Shown here one piece after another: positions 26,755 through 36,300 of a DNA stretch of 64,000 nt. Origin of the DNA: JABWCE01 sp964617955 (GTDB taxonomy: Bacteria; Bacteroidota; Bacteroidia; NS11-12g; UBA9320); assembly GCA_964617955.1 (NCBI GenBank), contig CAZTXB010000004.1, positions 124,001 to 188,000 of the forward strand, given 5' to 3'. Under the pieces are notes generated by a model, which was not told the origin of the DNA, searched no databases, and saw nothing but the letters and a program-made list of their open reading frames with translations. How positions within the stretch are numbered: the stretch's first letter is position 1; every line of letters starts with the position of its first letter. The translations under genes were made by a program, and so were the position numbers.

Positions 26755-26785
26755 CAAAGATTAATTTTTTACCATTAATAGGCAA
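26755..26785 (-). promoter_or_regulatory. Bacteroidota-type promoter of acpP-fabF-rnc
   Basis: On the minus strand, TTG (26783-26785), a 19-nt spacer and TAATCTTTG (26755-26763) lie upstream of acpP. The -7 element has one extra base between TA and TTTG compared with the consensus. Confidence 0.6.
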
Positions 26786-26835
26786 GATAAAAATAAAAGG
26801 ATTTTAAAATGTGACTTAAGCCCTTATTTTAAGTA

Positions 26836-26843
26836 TAAATTTG
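26836..26843 (+). promoter_or_regulatory. -7 promoter element of the beta-helix T9SS gene
   Basis: TAAATTTG is a perfect match to TAnnTTTG, 32 nt before the ATG at 26876. There is no well-placed TTG upstream, so the -33 box is weak. Confidence 0.5.
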
Positions 26844-26875
26844 CAGCGGTACTTGGCTTTTAATCCTCATTTTTT

Positions 26876-28279
26876 ATGCGCAACCTAAGCATTGCTTTAC
26901 TGTTTATACCCTTAGCATCTATGGCTAAACAATGGACCGTTAGTCCTTTGGGCACCTATAAAACCCCGCAGGCGGTGAGCAGTTTGGTAGCCGCCGGAGA
27001 TACGGTGCTCATTGAGGCCGCATTGTATTCCAACTTGCCTCAAATCACCTTTAATAAAGATAATTTATGGATCAAAGGCACAAAGGGCCGTCCGAGGTTA
27101 GAAGCCGGATCATTATTGGCAAATAACACCAATGGAAAGGCGATTTTTGTTATTTCAGGAAAAAATTGCACCATCGAGAATCTGGAATTTGCGAATGCCG
27201 CTGTCCCCGATCACAATGGAGCCGGAATAAGACAGGAAGCTTGCGATTTGGTGGTGAGGCATTGTTACTTCAATGGCAATGAGATGGGAATATTAGGCGG
27301 CAACTATTCTCCCTGCAAGGTAACCATGGAGTATAATATTTTTGCCAACAATGGCAGTCCGGCAAATCCGGGCTACCAACATAACATTTACATCAACCAC
27401 ATTGATACTTTTATTTTCAGGTTTAACTATTCCATTAACGCCATTGCCGAAGGCCATGAGTTGAAAAGCAGAGCTCACCATAATTTTATTTTATACAACT
27501 ATATAGGGAATTTGACCACGGTAGACAGCCGAACCATCGATTTACCAAACGGAGGTACGGCCATTCTGATGGGCAATATCATAGAACAAAATCAAAATTC
27601 AGCTAACAGCAACATGGTAGGTTTTGGGATGGAGGGCTTCACCAACAAAGCGCCTCACAATATTTGGCTAGTCAACAACAGTTTCATCAATAAAAAATCA
27701 AGCGGGAGTTTTGTGCAACTCGGCAGTGGAACGGATACATTTTTTTTAAAAAATAACATCATGGTGGGGGCCAAAACCGGAGGGCTGATTTTGGGAAGCG
27801 CTCGTTTTTTTGACAGTTCAAATAATTTTGTAAATAACCAGATAGGAGCGGCTGGATTTATGGATGCCACTCATTTCGACTACCACCTCACAAAAAATTC
27901 GACTTGCGTAGATAAGGGGATAGCCATCAAAAGAACAGTAAGAGGGTATGTATTGACCCCTGTATTTGAATACGATGACACGGCATCGGCTAAGAAAAGG
28001 CACATGGGCCCTAATGTTGACATTGGAGCCTTTGAATACGCGAATCTCGGTTCCAAAGGCTCAACTGAAAAAGCTTCACTTGAATTTTGGCCAAATCCTG
28101 CAGGGGAAGCGCTTTATGTTCCAAATTTTAAAAATAAACAGTACACCATTACCAGTGAAACCGGCTCTTACATTTTAGGGGGTATTGTGACAGAGGAAGC
28201 GATAGCTATTTCAAATCTTGTTCCCGGTATTTATTTCTTGAAAATCGACCAATTCACTGCCCGCTTCTTAAAACGTTGA
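26876..28279 (+). CDS. Secreted right-handed parallel beta-helix protein with T9SS sorting domain
   Basis: A 467-residue protein: signal peptide (about 1-17), then a pectate-lyase-like beta-helix. The helix has successive turns such as NCTIENLEFANAAV, DLVVRHCYFNGNEMGI and HNIYINHIDTFIFRFNY. A T9SS sorting domain (LEFWPNPAGEALYV, LVPGIYFLKI) closes the chain. This fold is typical of polysaccharide lyases and right-handed-helix adhesins. I see no unambiguous catalytic set, so polysaccharide binding or cleavage is an inference. It is monocistronic. Confidence 0.85.
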   Translation: MRNLSIALLFIPLASMAKQWTVSPLGTYKTPQAVSSLVAAGDTVLIEAALYSNLPQITFNKDNLWIKGTKGRPRLEAGSLLANNTNGKAIFVISGKNCTIENLEFANAAVPDHNGAGIRQEACDLVVRHCYFNGNEMGILGGNYSPCKVTMEYNIFANNGSPANPGYQHNIYINHIDTFIFRFNYSINAIAEGHELKSRAHHNFILYNYIGNLTTVDSRTIDLPNGGTAILMGNIIEQNQNSANSNMVGFGMEGFTNKAPHNIWLVNNSFINKKSSGSFVQLGSGTDTFFLKNNIMVGAKTGGLILGSARFFDSSNNFVNNQIGAAGFMDATHFDYHLTKNSTCVDKGIAIKRTVRGYVLTPVFEYDDTASAKKRHMGPNVDIGAFEYANLGSKGSTEKASLEFWPNPAGEALYVPNFKNKQYTITSETGSYILGGIVTEEAIAISNLVPGIYFLKIDQFTARFLKR

Positions 28280-28326
28280 GGAAGGGCTAACTCCAAAAAC
28301 AAGGCATCAAGTAAGAGGCCTGTATT

Positions 28327-28686
28327 TTAATTTTTCAAAACCTTTTCTACCCATTGGCCCTTCTCGTTTTTCAATAAGAGGGTATAGATGCCTGATGGCC
28401 AATGAGAAGTATTGATAACGGCCGAGCTTGATAACCAGGTGTATTCGTGAACCACCTGACCCAATGCATTCAATACTTTGAGGTAATTTTCCTGAGCCTC
28501 CGCAGTTTGAAAGTAAAGTTTATCAGTAACCGGATTAGGGTAATAAGCCATCCCTGATTTTTTAAGGCCTAAATAAGCCCCGTATCTGGGTACAATTATG
28601 CTGTCAAGGGAACATTGTTTGTTGAAAACGCGAAGGATAATATTTTGGCTTGACGAACCCTGTTTTGAGAGGATAAGTGTTGAATT
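28327..28686 (-). pseudogene. Orphan T9SS C-terminal tail, remnant of a paralogue of the upstream gene
   Basis: This frame is open for 119 codons directly after, and in frame with, the stop codon of the 28687-32088 gene. It aligns with that gene's own C-terminus: IILRVFNKQC..DSIIVP here against IYLKTFNAAC..DSLIKP there. Each is followed by a sorting domain (YYPNPVTDKL here, SILPNPVQLE there). The first in-frame Met (28551) lies inside the PNP motif, so no normal start or signal peptide exists. I read it as the leftover tail of a tandem duplicate or of a tail replacement by recombination. Stop-codon readthrough is an alternative but less likely. Confidence 0.65.
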
Positions 28687-31600
28687 TTATTTTGATATTT
28701 TAACAAACCGTTGCATATAGATATCGTCTCCAATTTTTAAATTAATGCTATAAATTCCATTGGCGAACTCTGATACATCTAGAATTTCTTCCTGTTTGTT
28801 AAATGATTTTGTAGTAATTATTTTACCCAACCCATTAATAATTTCTATTGTGTACGGCGAGTCAAAAACTGTTTTAATGACTAATTCAAGCTGCACTGGA
28901 TTTGGTAATATTGAAAATTTAAGATTCTTATTTTTATGAATTCCAATAAATACCTTTGGTTTAATAAGGCTATCCTTTTGGCAAGCTGCATTAAATGTTT
29001 TTAAGTAGATCGCTTTTTCAAGCGCATCGATTTTAGAAACTCGAATTGACTTAGCTTCACTCATTTTTTTGGAGTTGATATGCCATTCCCTCCTCTCTGC
29101 ATATGTTGACAGATCTGTTAAATCTAAAGAATCTCCCACCTCAACTTGCCCCCAAGCAATGGTGGGGAAGGGTATTATAACAAGAATGGCACTATCAGAT
29201 GAGGAGCATTTGTTGCTCTCCAACACATATTTCATTAAATAATTTCCACCCTTGGGGTCTAAGTTTGTGGTGCTCAACTTTTCCGAAAGTTGAACATTAT
29301 GGCCTTGAGGCCATTTTAAAAAAGTACCCGAATCATTTATACTAAACCAGATGCCCCCGTAATAATTTACTCCATAATCATTTGATAAGTAGTTGACCAA
29401 ATCGGCATAGCACCGCTCCAATTTGTGGTTAATTAATTTTGCATCCACGACGCGTTTAATTACAACCGTAGCCTTATTGGTAGACATATTTACACATCCA
29501 AAACTGTCGGAATGGGTCAACAACAATTGCAAAGAATCCATAAATTTACCATTCAAATCGATATGAGTTTTACCTATTTTTAGATAATGGTGGCTTTTAG
29601 TCATGCTGTCTTTGAGGAAAATAAGATCATCAGAAGTATTATCAAATCCGGAAGGTTTTTTTAACGTTTTTGCCAATTCCCAATTATTAAATCCCGTTTG
29701 GGAATCGACAGGTTTCAAAATGAGGGAATCTAAATTCAATAACGTTTCGGATTGACAAAGACTAACCCGATCTTTCAACAATACCTCAGGCAATACTCGG
29801 AACAAAACTGTCACGGTATCCAAATCAAAACAAGTTAGCTTATTTTCCGTTTGAACCAATTTCAAAACCATGTTGCCATCCGATTTGGATGCATAAGCAA
29901 CTGTAGTACCTGAATCTACCTTAACGCCTCCATAAAACCAAAGGTATTTTCCAGTTTTCCCATTGGAAGTATCTAATCCCCTAGCGTTTAGCATCACGGT
30001 ATCCCATTGACAAGCCTTTCTGTCAGGACCAGCTGAAGTGCTAATAAGCATATTCCTAAATTTAATTGAGTCGGGGTTTACAAAGCAATTTTTTGTATCG
30101 TTTACTTCTAAAGTATAGGTACCAACAAAAGCCACCCTTGGCTTAATATCTGTGCTCACAAGTTTTCCATCATATTTCCATCGCCAAAAAAGCGTGTCGG
30201 TATAATTTAAAATTGTGGCCGACAGATAAACCGAATCTCCTTCACAAGCATAAAGATCAGGACCCATTTTAATAGTCGGTTGAGCGTAAAAGAAATAGCG
30301 CCACTCCAAGTATCGGTGGTAGCCATCCGCGTCTCTCACATCTATTCTTACTAGGCTGTCCTTAGTAACTTTAAGTACGAGTTGAGCCAAGGTATCATTT
30401 GGCGAAGTGCTCCATCTGATTTTAATAGGAGCCTTACCATTCAATATCTTTGGTTTGAGGGTATCGTAGTTGTTTTTACAAATCCATTTCTGTTGATTAT
30501 ACTTAGGTACAATACTTAAAAATGGGACCACACTTGAAACCTCTAAGGTGTCAAAATAATCCACAGGACAATTCGATAGCTCACTGTTCATCCGCAGGCG
30601 CAATATGTACTTTCCGCCTTGGTAAAACTGAAGGGTATCGGATTTGGTCCGGGACATAGTATAATTGGTTGATTTAAAGAAGTGGTTTGTATCTAATCTA
30701 TTTAGGGAACTATCATAGACTTCCCAAAAATAAGATGGGGTTCCTTTAAAATCGGAAGGTAAAGTGGCTGTTACGCTGTACATCCCATTTTTTATAAATT
30801 TTTTTTCAACAGATGCTTTGGCAATTTTCTTTACTCTTACCATATAAGCCCTAGTGGTCACTTCACTTTTAGGACAGTGATTGTCGTTTACGCTCACTGT
30901 AAAATAATAAGGTAAGTCACTGGCATCCGATTCCTTTGGGGTCCAGCAAAACTGCCCTTGTTTTGCTCTTGCCTTAGGATTAACAACGGTGAAAGTAGCT
31001 GCTCTTCCAATACCATGGTTCCAACTCATCAATACCGTATCAGGAGGACCAGTTTTCCCAGGTGGTGGAGGTACATATACTTTATCATCTGAGTTCACAT
31101 TGAAACAAATTTTTTGTCCCGCACACACCTCATATTTATGAGGTCCATTTAATGTCGGCGGATTGTTATAAGGACAAGTCATAACGATATAGGCCACATC
31201 TCGTCTCACCTCACCAATCAATTGGTATTTGCCGGTGCTGTCTTTTCTCCATTCAGAAATCTTGATACAAGCCACTGTGAATTCCGAACAATCTGTAGGT
31301 GTAAAAATGAGATCGCCGGTTTCCGGATCAAGATAGGTTCCGATTGGAGGATTTAGGTTTGGATTTGGCCCTTTAGCCTTATTATAACCCGAGGGCCAAT
31401 AGTCGCTAAAAGGGCTTTGAGCAGACCTTGGGCCCGACCAGGTTGTGAAGGTTGTCCAACCCGTTTGCGGACTCGCAAAGGAGTAGGAAAGTGAATCATA
31501 ATTTAGGGTATCAGCTGCGCCCAAATTTGTATACAAGGGTTGGTTACAACATAAAATATTAACTGGCACGTTAGTCAAGACAGGCGAACTGTTATTTGGG

Positions 31601-32088
31601 GCCCTACAAAGGTACAAATCGCTGTAAACCCAAAAATCATTATTGGAGGGACCTGTAGTAATGGCTCCAGGGCGGCAACACTGGCCTACTCCAAAGCGAA
31701 TATTACAATACTTTTTGAGCGCTGAATCGGCTTTGTTAAAATCGACGGTATCCTTATAAACATGTTCTTCTTGAGCCGGAGTACCAGAACTTATTGTTTT
31801 ATTTTGTGGGTTGCAGGGGTTAGTTGAATCTTTGCAGTAAAAGGTGATATCACGGATACTCACTAAAGTCAGGGACAGGGTTCGCTTTTTAGAGGTATCG
31901 CCATTTCCAATCATTACGGCTGTAGGTGTGTTGAGAGAAATTCCCCTGCAATCGCGGTATACTTTAAAGGTAAGTTCGTATTGCAGTCCCCCGAGATGCC
32001 TGTAGGTGACCTCAGCACCCAAAAGATGTGAAGCTTTAAGTTGAAGGCATACGAACCCAAGAATGAGAAACAGAAAGTATCTTGTCAC
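28687..32088 (-). CDS. Large PKD/Ig-like surface protein with T9SS sorting domain
   Basis: A 1133-residue protein with a signal peptide (about 1-19). Its N-terminal region is of the gliding-motility-associated/adhesin type common in this phylum (SHLLGAEVTYRHLGG, then LTFKVYRDCRG), with many Cys pairs in the first 350 residues. PKD/Ig-like segments with Cys and Trp pairs follow, and a T9SS sorting domain ends the chain (FSILPNPVQLE, FANGIYSINLKI). It is probably an adhesin or a motility-related exoprotein. It is similar to the truncated gene at the left edge. A 119-codon paralogous tail lies directly downstream. Confidence 0.85.
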   Translation of the reverse strand: MTRYFLFLILGFVCLQLKASHLLGAEVTYRHLGGLQYELTFKVYRDCRGISLNTPTAVMIGNGDTSKKRTLSLTLVSIRDITFYCKDSTNPCNPQNKTISSGTPAQEEHVYKDTVDFNKADSALKKYCNIRFGVGQCCRPGAITTGPSNNDFWVYSDLYLCRAPNNSSPVLTNVPVNILCCNQPLYTNLGAADTLNYDSLSYSFASPQTGWTTFTTWSGPRSAQSPFSDYWPSGYNKAKGPNPNLNPPIGTYLDPETGDLIFTPTDCSEFTVACIKISEWRKDSTGKYQLIGEVRRDVAYIVMTCPYNNPPTLNGPHKYEVCAGQKICFNVNSDDKVYVPPPPGKTGPPDTVLMSWNHGIGRAATFTVVNPKARAKQGQFCWTPKESDASDLPYYFTVSVNDNHCPKSEVTTRAYMVRVKKIAKASVEKKFIKNGMYSVTATLPSDFKGTPSYFWEVYDSSLNRLDTNHFFKSTNYTMSRTKSDTLQFYQGGKYILRLRMNSELSNCPVDYFDTLEVSSVVPFLSIVPKYNQQKWICKNNYDTLKPKILNGKAPIKIRWSTSPNDTLAQLVLKVTKDSLVRIDVRDADGYHRYLEWRYFFYAQPTIKMGPDLYACEGDSVYLSATILNYTDTLFWRWKYDGKLVSTDIKPRVAFVGTYTLEVNDTKNCFVNPDSIKFRNMLISTSAGPDRKACQWDTVMLNARGLDTSNGKTGKYLWFYGGVKVDSGTTVAYASKSDGNMVLKLVQTENKLTCFDLDTVTVLFRVLPEVLLKDRVSLCQSETLLNLDSLILKPVDSQTGFNNWELAKTLKKPSGFDNTSDDLIFLKDSMTKSHHYLKIGKTHIDLNGKFMDSLQLLLTHSDSFGCVNMSTNKATVVIKRVVDAKLINHKLERCYADLVNYLSNDYGVNYYGGIWFSINDSGTFLKWPQGHNVQLSEKLSTTNLDPKGGNYLMKYVLESNKCSSSDSAILVIIPFPTIAWGQVEVGDSLDLTDLSTYAERREWHINSKKMSEAKSIRVSKIDALEKAIYLKTFNAACQKDSLIKPKVFIGIHKNKNLKFSILPNPVQLELVIKTVFDSPYTIEIINGLGKIITTKSFNKQEEILDVSEFANGIYSINLKIGDDIYMQRFVKISK

Positions 32089-32171
32089 GGAAAGATTATA
32101 TTCATTAGACTCTGCCTAGCGATATAAGTTGCATAAGAATTTTAGCTAAAAAAATTTCTAACTCTATTCAC

Positions 32172-32870
32172 TTAAAGCCGGTAGGCGATATTGATAAAAT
32201 TAGGTTGAATAAAAAAGGCGTTCCAGCGATAACTTACCTGCCTTTTGTCGTCGGGTTTTTCTGGTTTACCATCGGTTGCCACCACATAAGTAGCTCTTGA
32301 TCTCACCTCCGAATAATTGAGAACTGCACTGGCTTCAGTCCATAGACATAACCTTGGGTTAATTTTATATTTCAACCCCAACAAAGGTGCTACCCCAAAG
32401 CTTTGGGTTTCAGTAATGGTGCCGTTAAAATATCCCTGGTTTTGGCTAAAGTTGTAATATTTTTGATATTGCCTTGATGGCCTAAAATCAAGTCCATAAA
32501 AGGCATTCCATCGTCGGCTAATCGTTCGTCTGAATTCATACCCAAAACGATAGCTGAAATTCTTCGTAATCTCAGTCACCCTTTTTTGGGAATTGGTTTC
32601 CCCTACCCTATTCGTAGTGTTTGAATTGAATGAAATACCTGCCCTAAAGCTACTCTTCTTGGTATAAAGCCTGTAAGTCACATAGTAATAAGGTTGATAT
32701 TCAGAAGTAAATTGATTGGAATTAAAATTAAAAAATTGTTTGATGAATCCCGTAGCGTCGAAACCAAACTCATGCCTGTGGTTCAAAGTGTCTTTATTCG
32801 CTTCGCTATGTTGAGCATACAGGACATCCGATGCCAAAAATAAAATTAAAGTCGATAACAAGTTTTTCAT
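32172..32870 (-). CDS. Outer-membrane beta-barrel-like protein of unknown function
   Basis: A protein of about 232 residues with a signal peptide when started at the second Met (32868-32870; MKNLLSTLILFLASDVLYAQ). The longer frame to 32879 adds only MIS. It alternates aromatic and polar residues in strand-like stretches (YYYVTYRLYT, FSYRFGYEFRR) and ends in a strand (PNFINIAYRL). This is the pattern of small outer-membrane barrels. It lies downstream of the terminator at 32930, so it should have its own promoter, which I could not identify. Confidence 0.65.
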   Translation of the reverse strand: MKNLLSTLILFLASDVLYAQHSEANKDTLNHRHEFGFDATGFIKQFFNFNSNQFTSEYQPYYYVTYRLYTKKSSFRAGISFNSNTTNRVGETNSQKRVTEITKNFSYRFGYEFRRTISRRWNAFYGLDFRPSRQYQKYYNFSQNQGYFNGTITETQSFGVAPLLGLKYKINPRLCLWTEASAVLNYSEVRSRATYVVATDGKPEKPDDKRQVSYRWNAFFIQPNFINIAYRL

Positions 32871-32929
32871 GGAGATCAATGTATTTAGAGGTTAACCCCT
32901 TCAAACATATTCTTTCCACATGGAATAAA

Positions 32930-32971
32930 AAATAAAACCTCCGAAGGTTTTACACTCCGGAGGTTTTATTT
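32930..32971. terminator. Strong stem-loop terminator downstream of the DUF3467 gene
   Basis: A perfect 14-bp stem (AAATAAAACCTCCG pairing with CGGAGGTTTTATTT) has a 14-nt loop. A-runs and T-runs at the base on either side make it usable in both directions. It follows the DUF3467 stop (32986) on the minus strand. Confidence 0.85.
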
Positions 32972-32985
32972 ATGAGCGTTATAAA

Positions 32986-33300
32986 TTAAGCCTCGCCCAT
33001 AGGGCCGCTAAAATTCATTGGAAAACCTTGCTGGCCTTCATGCATTTCGATGTTGCCGAAAATATCTTCGTATTTGTTAATATTTTCGCCCAATGCCATA
33101 ACCAATCGCTTGGCATGCTGCGGCGTGAGCACAATTCTCGACTTCACTTTTGCCTTGGGAACACCGGGTAACATTCTCACAAAATCTATTACAAACTCTG
33201 CATTAGAGTGTGAAATGATGGCGAGGTTTGAATAAATACCTTCAGCAATTTCCTCTGAAAGCTCAATATCTAATTGATTTTCTTTTTCTTTATTTGACAT
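32986..33300 (-). CDS. DUF3467 family protein
   Basis: A 104-residue soluble protein of the DUF3467 family: YSNLAIISHSNAEFVIDF, RMLPGVPKAKVKSRIVLTP, then HAKRLVMALGENINKYE. Members are common in Bacteroidota, often next to rpoC as here. No biochemical function is established. It lies 78 nt downstream of rpoC and is closed by the strong hairpin at 32930-32971, so it is probably the last gene of the rpoBC transcript. Confidence 0.88.
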   Translation of the reverse strand: MSNKEKENQLDIELSEEIAEGIYSNLAIISHSNAEFVIDFVRMLPGVPKAKVKSRIVLTPQHAKRLVMALGENINKYEDIFGNIEMHEGQQGFPMNFSGPMGEA

Positions 33301-33378
33301 TATTTTGACAGCTTAACACGACGAAATTTCCAAACTCCATTCCACTCTCACCCTCCTATCGTGTAGTTTAACTTCTTA

Positions 33379-36300
33379 TTAATTCGACATCTCCATCACC
33401 TCTTCCTTATCCGCTTCCTTTGAGGCCATTAATAAATCGTACTCCTCACGAGAACCTACTACAAGGTTTTGGTAGCTGCGCATACCGGTACCAGCAGGTA
33501 TCAGGTGACCTGTAATTACATTTTCTTTCAAACCAAGCATTTGATCAACCTTACCGGCAATGGCCGCTTCATTTAAAACTTTGGTAGTTTCCTGGAAAGA
33601 AGCTGCACTCAACCAACTGTATGTGCCAAGAGAAGCTCTTGTAATACCCATTAAAAGAGGGGAAGACGTGGCAGGCACGGCATCTCTTACTTCTACAATT
33701 GGCAAATCTTTGCGGCGAAGCATTGAATTTTCGTCCCTTAAACGGCGCAAACTCACAATCTGACCTGGTTTGAGCGTTTCGCTCGCACCGGAAGTAACCA
33801 CCACTTTTTGATCGTAAATCCAGTCGTTTTCTTCTTTGAAGTCGAGTTTCTCAACATATTCCCCTTCGAGGAATTTGGTATCGCCTGGCTCTACAATTTG
33901 AACTTTTTGCATCATCTGACGCACGATAACCTCGATGTGCTTGTCGTTAATTTTTACACCCTGCAAACGGTAAACTTCCTGAATACCATTCAGAATATAA
34001 CGCTGTACAGCGCCCGGGCCCTGGATACTCAATATATCTTGTGGGGTAATGGCACCGTCGGATAACGGGAAACCTGCTTTGATAAAATCGCCATCTTGCA
34101 CAAGGATGTGTTTCGACAAAGGCACGAGGTATTTTTTCTTCAAACCATCTTTAGATTCAATGGTGATCTCTCGGTTACCTCTTTTAATTCCTCCGTACAT
34201 CACAATACCCTCAATTTCAGAAACAATGGCGGGATTGGAAGGATTCCTTGCTTCGAAAAGCTCGGTTACTCTTGGCAAACCTCCGGTGATGTCTCCGGTT
34301 TTTCCAAGTGTTCTCGGGATTTTAACAAGCACGGTCCCCACCTTGATTTTTTCTCCATTCTCAACCACGATATGTGCACCAACCGGAAGGTTAAATTCTT
34401 TGATGATTTCATCGCCCTTTCCGGTGAGTTCAAGCACAGGAACCAATTTCTTGTCCTTGCTTTCAATCATTACCTTTTCAACGTGACCGGTTTGTTCGTC
34501 GGTTTCTTCTCTATAGGTCAATCCATCAACGATGTCTTTATAGAGTACCTTTCCGGGAACGTCACTTACAATAACCGCGTTAAATGGATCCCATTTACAA
34601 ATGGCATCACCTTTGGCTATTTTTTGACCTTCACTGATCAGCAAGTGGGCTCCGTAGGGAATATTCATGGTGATGATGGGATCGGTTTCCATGTCATCCA
34701 TGATCCTCACTTCACCTGAACGGCCGATAACTACTGTAATTTCGTCACCGTCGTCGTTGGTTGTTTTCACAGTTTTAACCCCATCAAATTCAGCCCTACC
34801 GCCAAACTTGGCAAAGAGGGTAGATTCTGAAGCGATACCGGAAGCGGCACCACCCGTGTGGAAGGTTCTCAGGGTAAGCTGAGTTCCGGGTTCACCAATG
34901 GATTGGGCTGCGATTACTCCAACCGCTTCTCCATTTTGTACCCTGCGTCCTGAAGCCAGATTACGTCCATAGCATTTCACGCATACTCCGGCCTTTGATT
35001 CGCAGGTTAATACCGAGCGAATTTCAACCGTTTCAATAGGTGAGTTTTCAATTTGCTCACAGAGATCTTCCGACAACTCGGAACCGGCAGGACAAATAAG
35101 TTCACCGGTACGTGGGTTATAAATATCATACAGGCAAGAGCGGCCCAATATTCTTTCGTAAAGCGATTCAACAACTTCTTCGTTGTCTTTAAGGGCGGTC
35201 ATTTCAATTCCGCGAAGTGTTTGACAATCTTCGATGGATATGACCACATCCTGCGCCACATCGTGCAAGCGTCGGGTTAAATACCCGGCGTCAGCCGTTT
35301 TCAGAGCCGTATCGGCCAATCCTTTTCTCGCACCGTGGGTAGAGATAAAGTATTCGAGTACCGATAGACCATCTTTAAAGTTTGATAAAATCGGATTCTC
35401 GATGATCTCTCCTCCACCGCCACCTACTTTCTTTTGTGGCTTGGCCATAAGTCCTCTCATTCCACCCAACTGGCGAATTTGCTCCTTGCTACCACGTGCT
35501 CCTGAATCCAACATCATAAAAATCGGGTTGAATCCCTGATTGTCGCCGGTCAATTTTTTGATAAGTGCGTCTGACACTTTCGAATTCACACGGGTCCATA
35601 TGTCAATAACCTGATTGTATCGCTCATTGTTGGTGATAAAACCATTGTTATAATTGCTCCATACTTCTTCAACCTCCAATTTAGCGCTGCTCACCAGGGC
35701 GTCTTTTTCGTCCGGTACAGGTATGTCGGCAATGTTAAATGACAATCCGCCTTTGAAAGAGAATTTAAATCCTAAATCTTTAATGTTATCAAGAAACTCT
35801 GCAGTTACAGCGATTCCGGTCATCTTTACCAAATCCCCGATTATATCTCTCAACGACTTCTTAGTAAGCAGGGTATTGATAAACCCTACCTCTGCCGGCA
35901 CAAACTGATTAAACAAAACTCTTCCCACAGCCGTTTCAATGATCTTGGTAACCAGAACCTTGTTCTCCATTACTCTGGTTTTGATCTTGATAGGCGCGTG
36001 CAAATCCACTTTGCCTTCGTTAAAGGCTATGGTCACCTCTTCATCGGAGTAGAAAGTCATTCCCTCTCCTTTTACCGGGTGGTCTTTAGTCCCTCTTCTT
36101 ATCTTGGTCATGTAATACAACCCAAGAACCATGTCCTGTGAAGGAACAGCAATTGGCGCTCCGTTGGCCGGATTCAAAATATTATGAGGCGCAAGCATAA
36201 GGAGCTGTGCTTCTAATATAGCAGCATGTCCAAGTGGCACGTGAACCGCCATTTGGTCACCGTCGAAATCCGCGTTAAAACCGGTACAAGTCAAAGGGTG

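Noticed and set aside
28327..28551. A free-standing 74-residue gene
   Set aside because: The Met start lies in the sorting-domain motif itself and there is no signal peptide; homology extends upstream through the frame to the preceding stop codon.
34096..34719. 207-codon plus-strand frame opposite rpoC
   Set aside because: Lies wholly antisense to conserved rpoC and shows no protein-like composition or homology.
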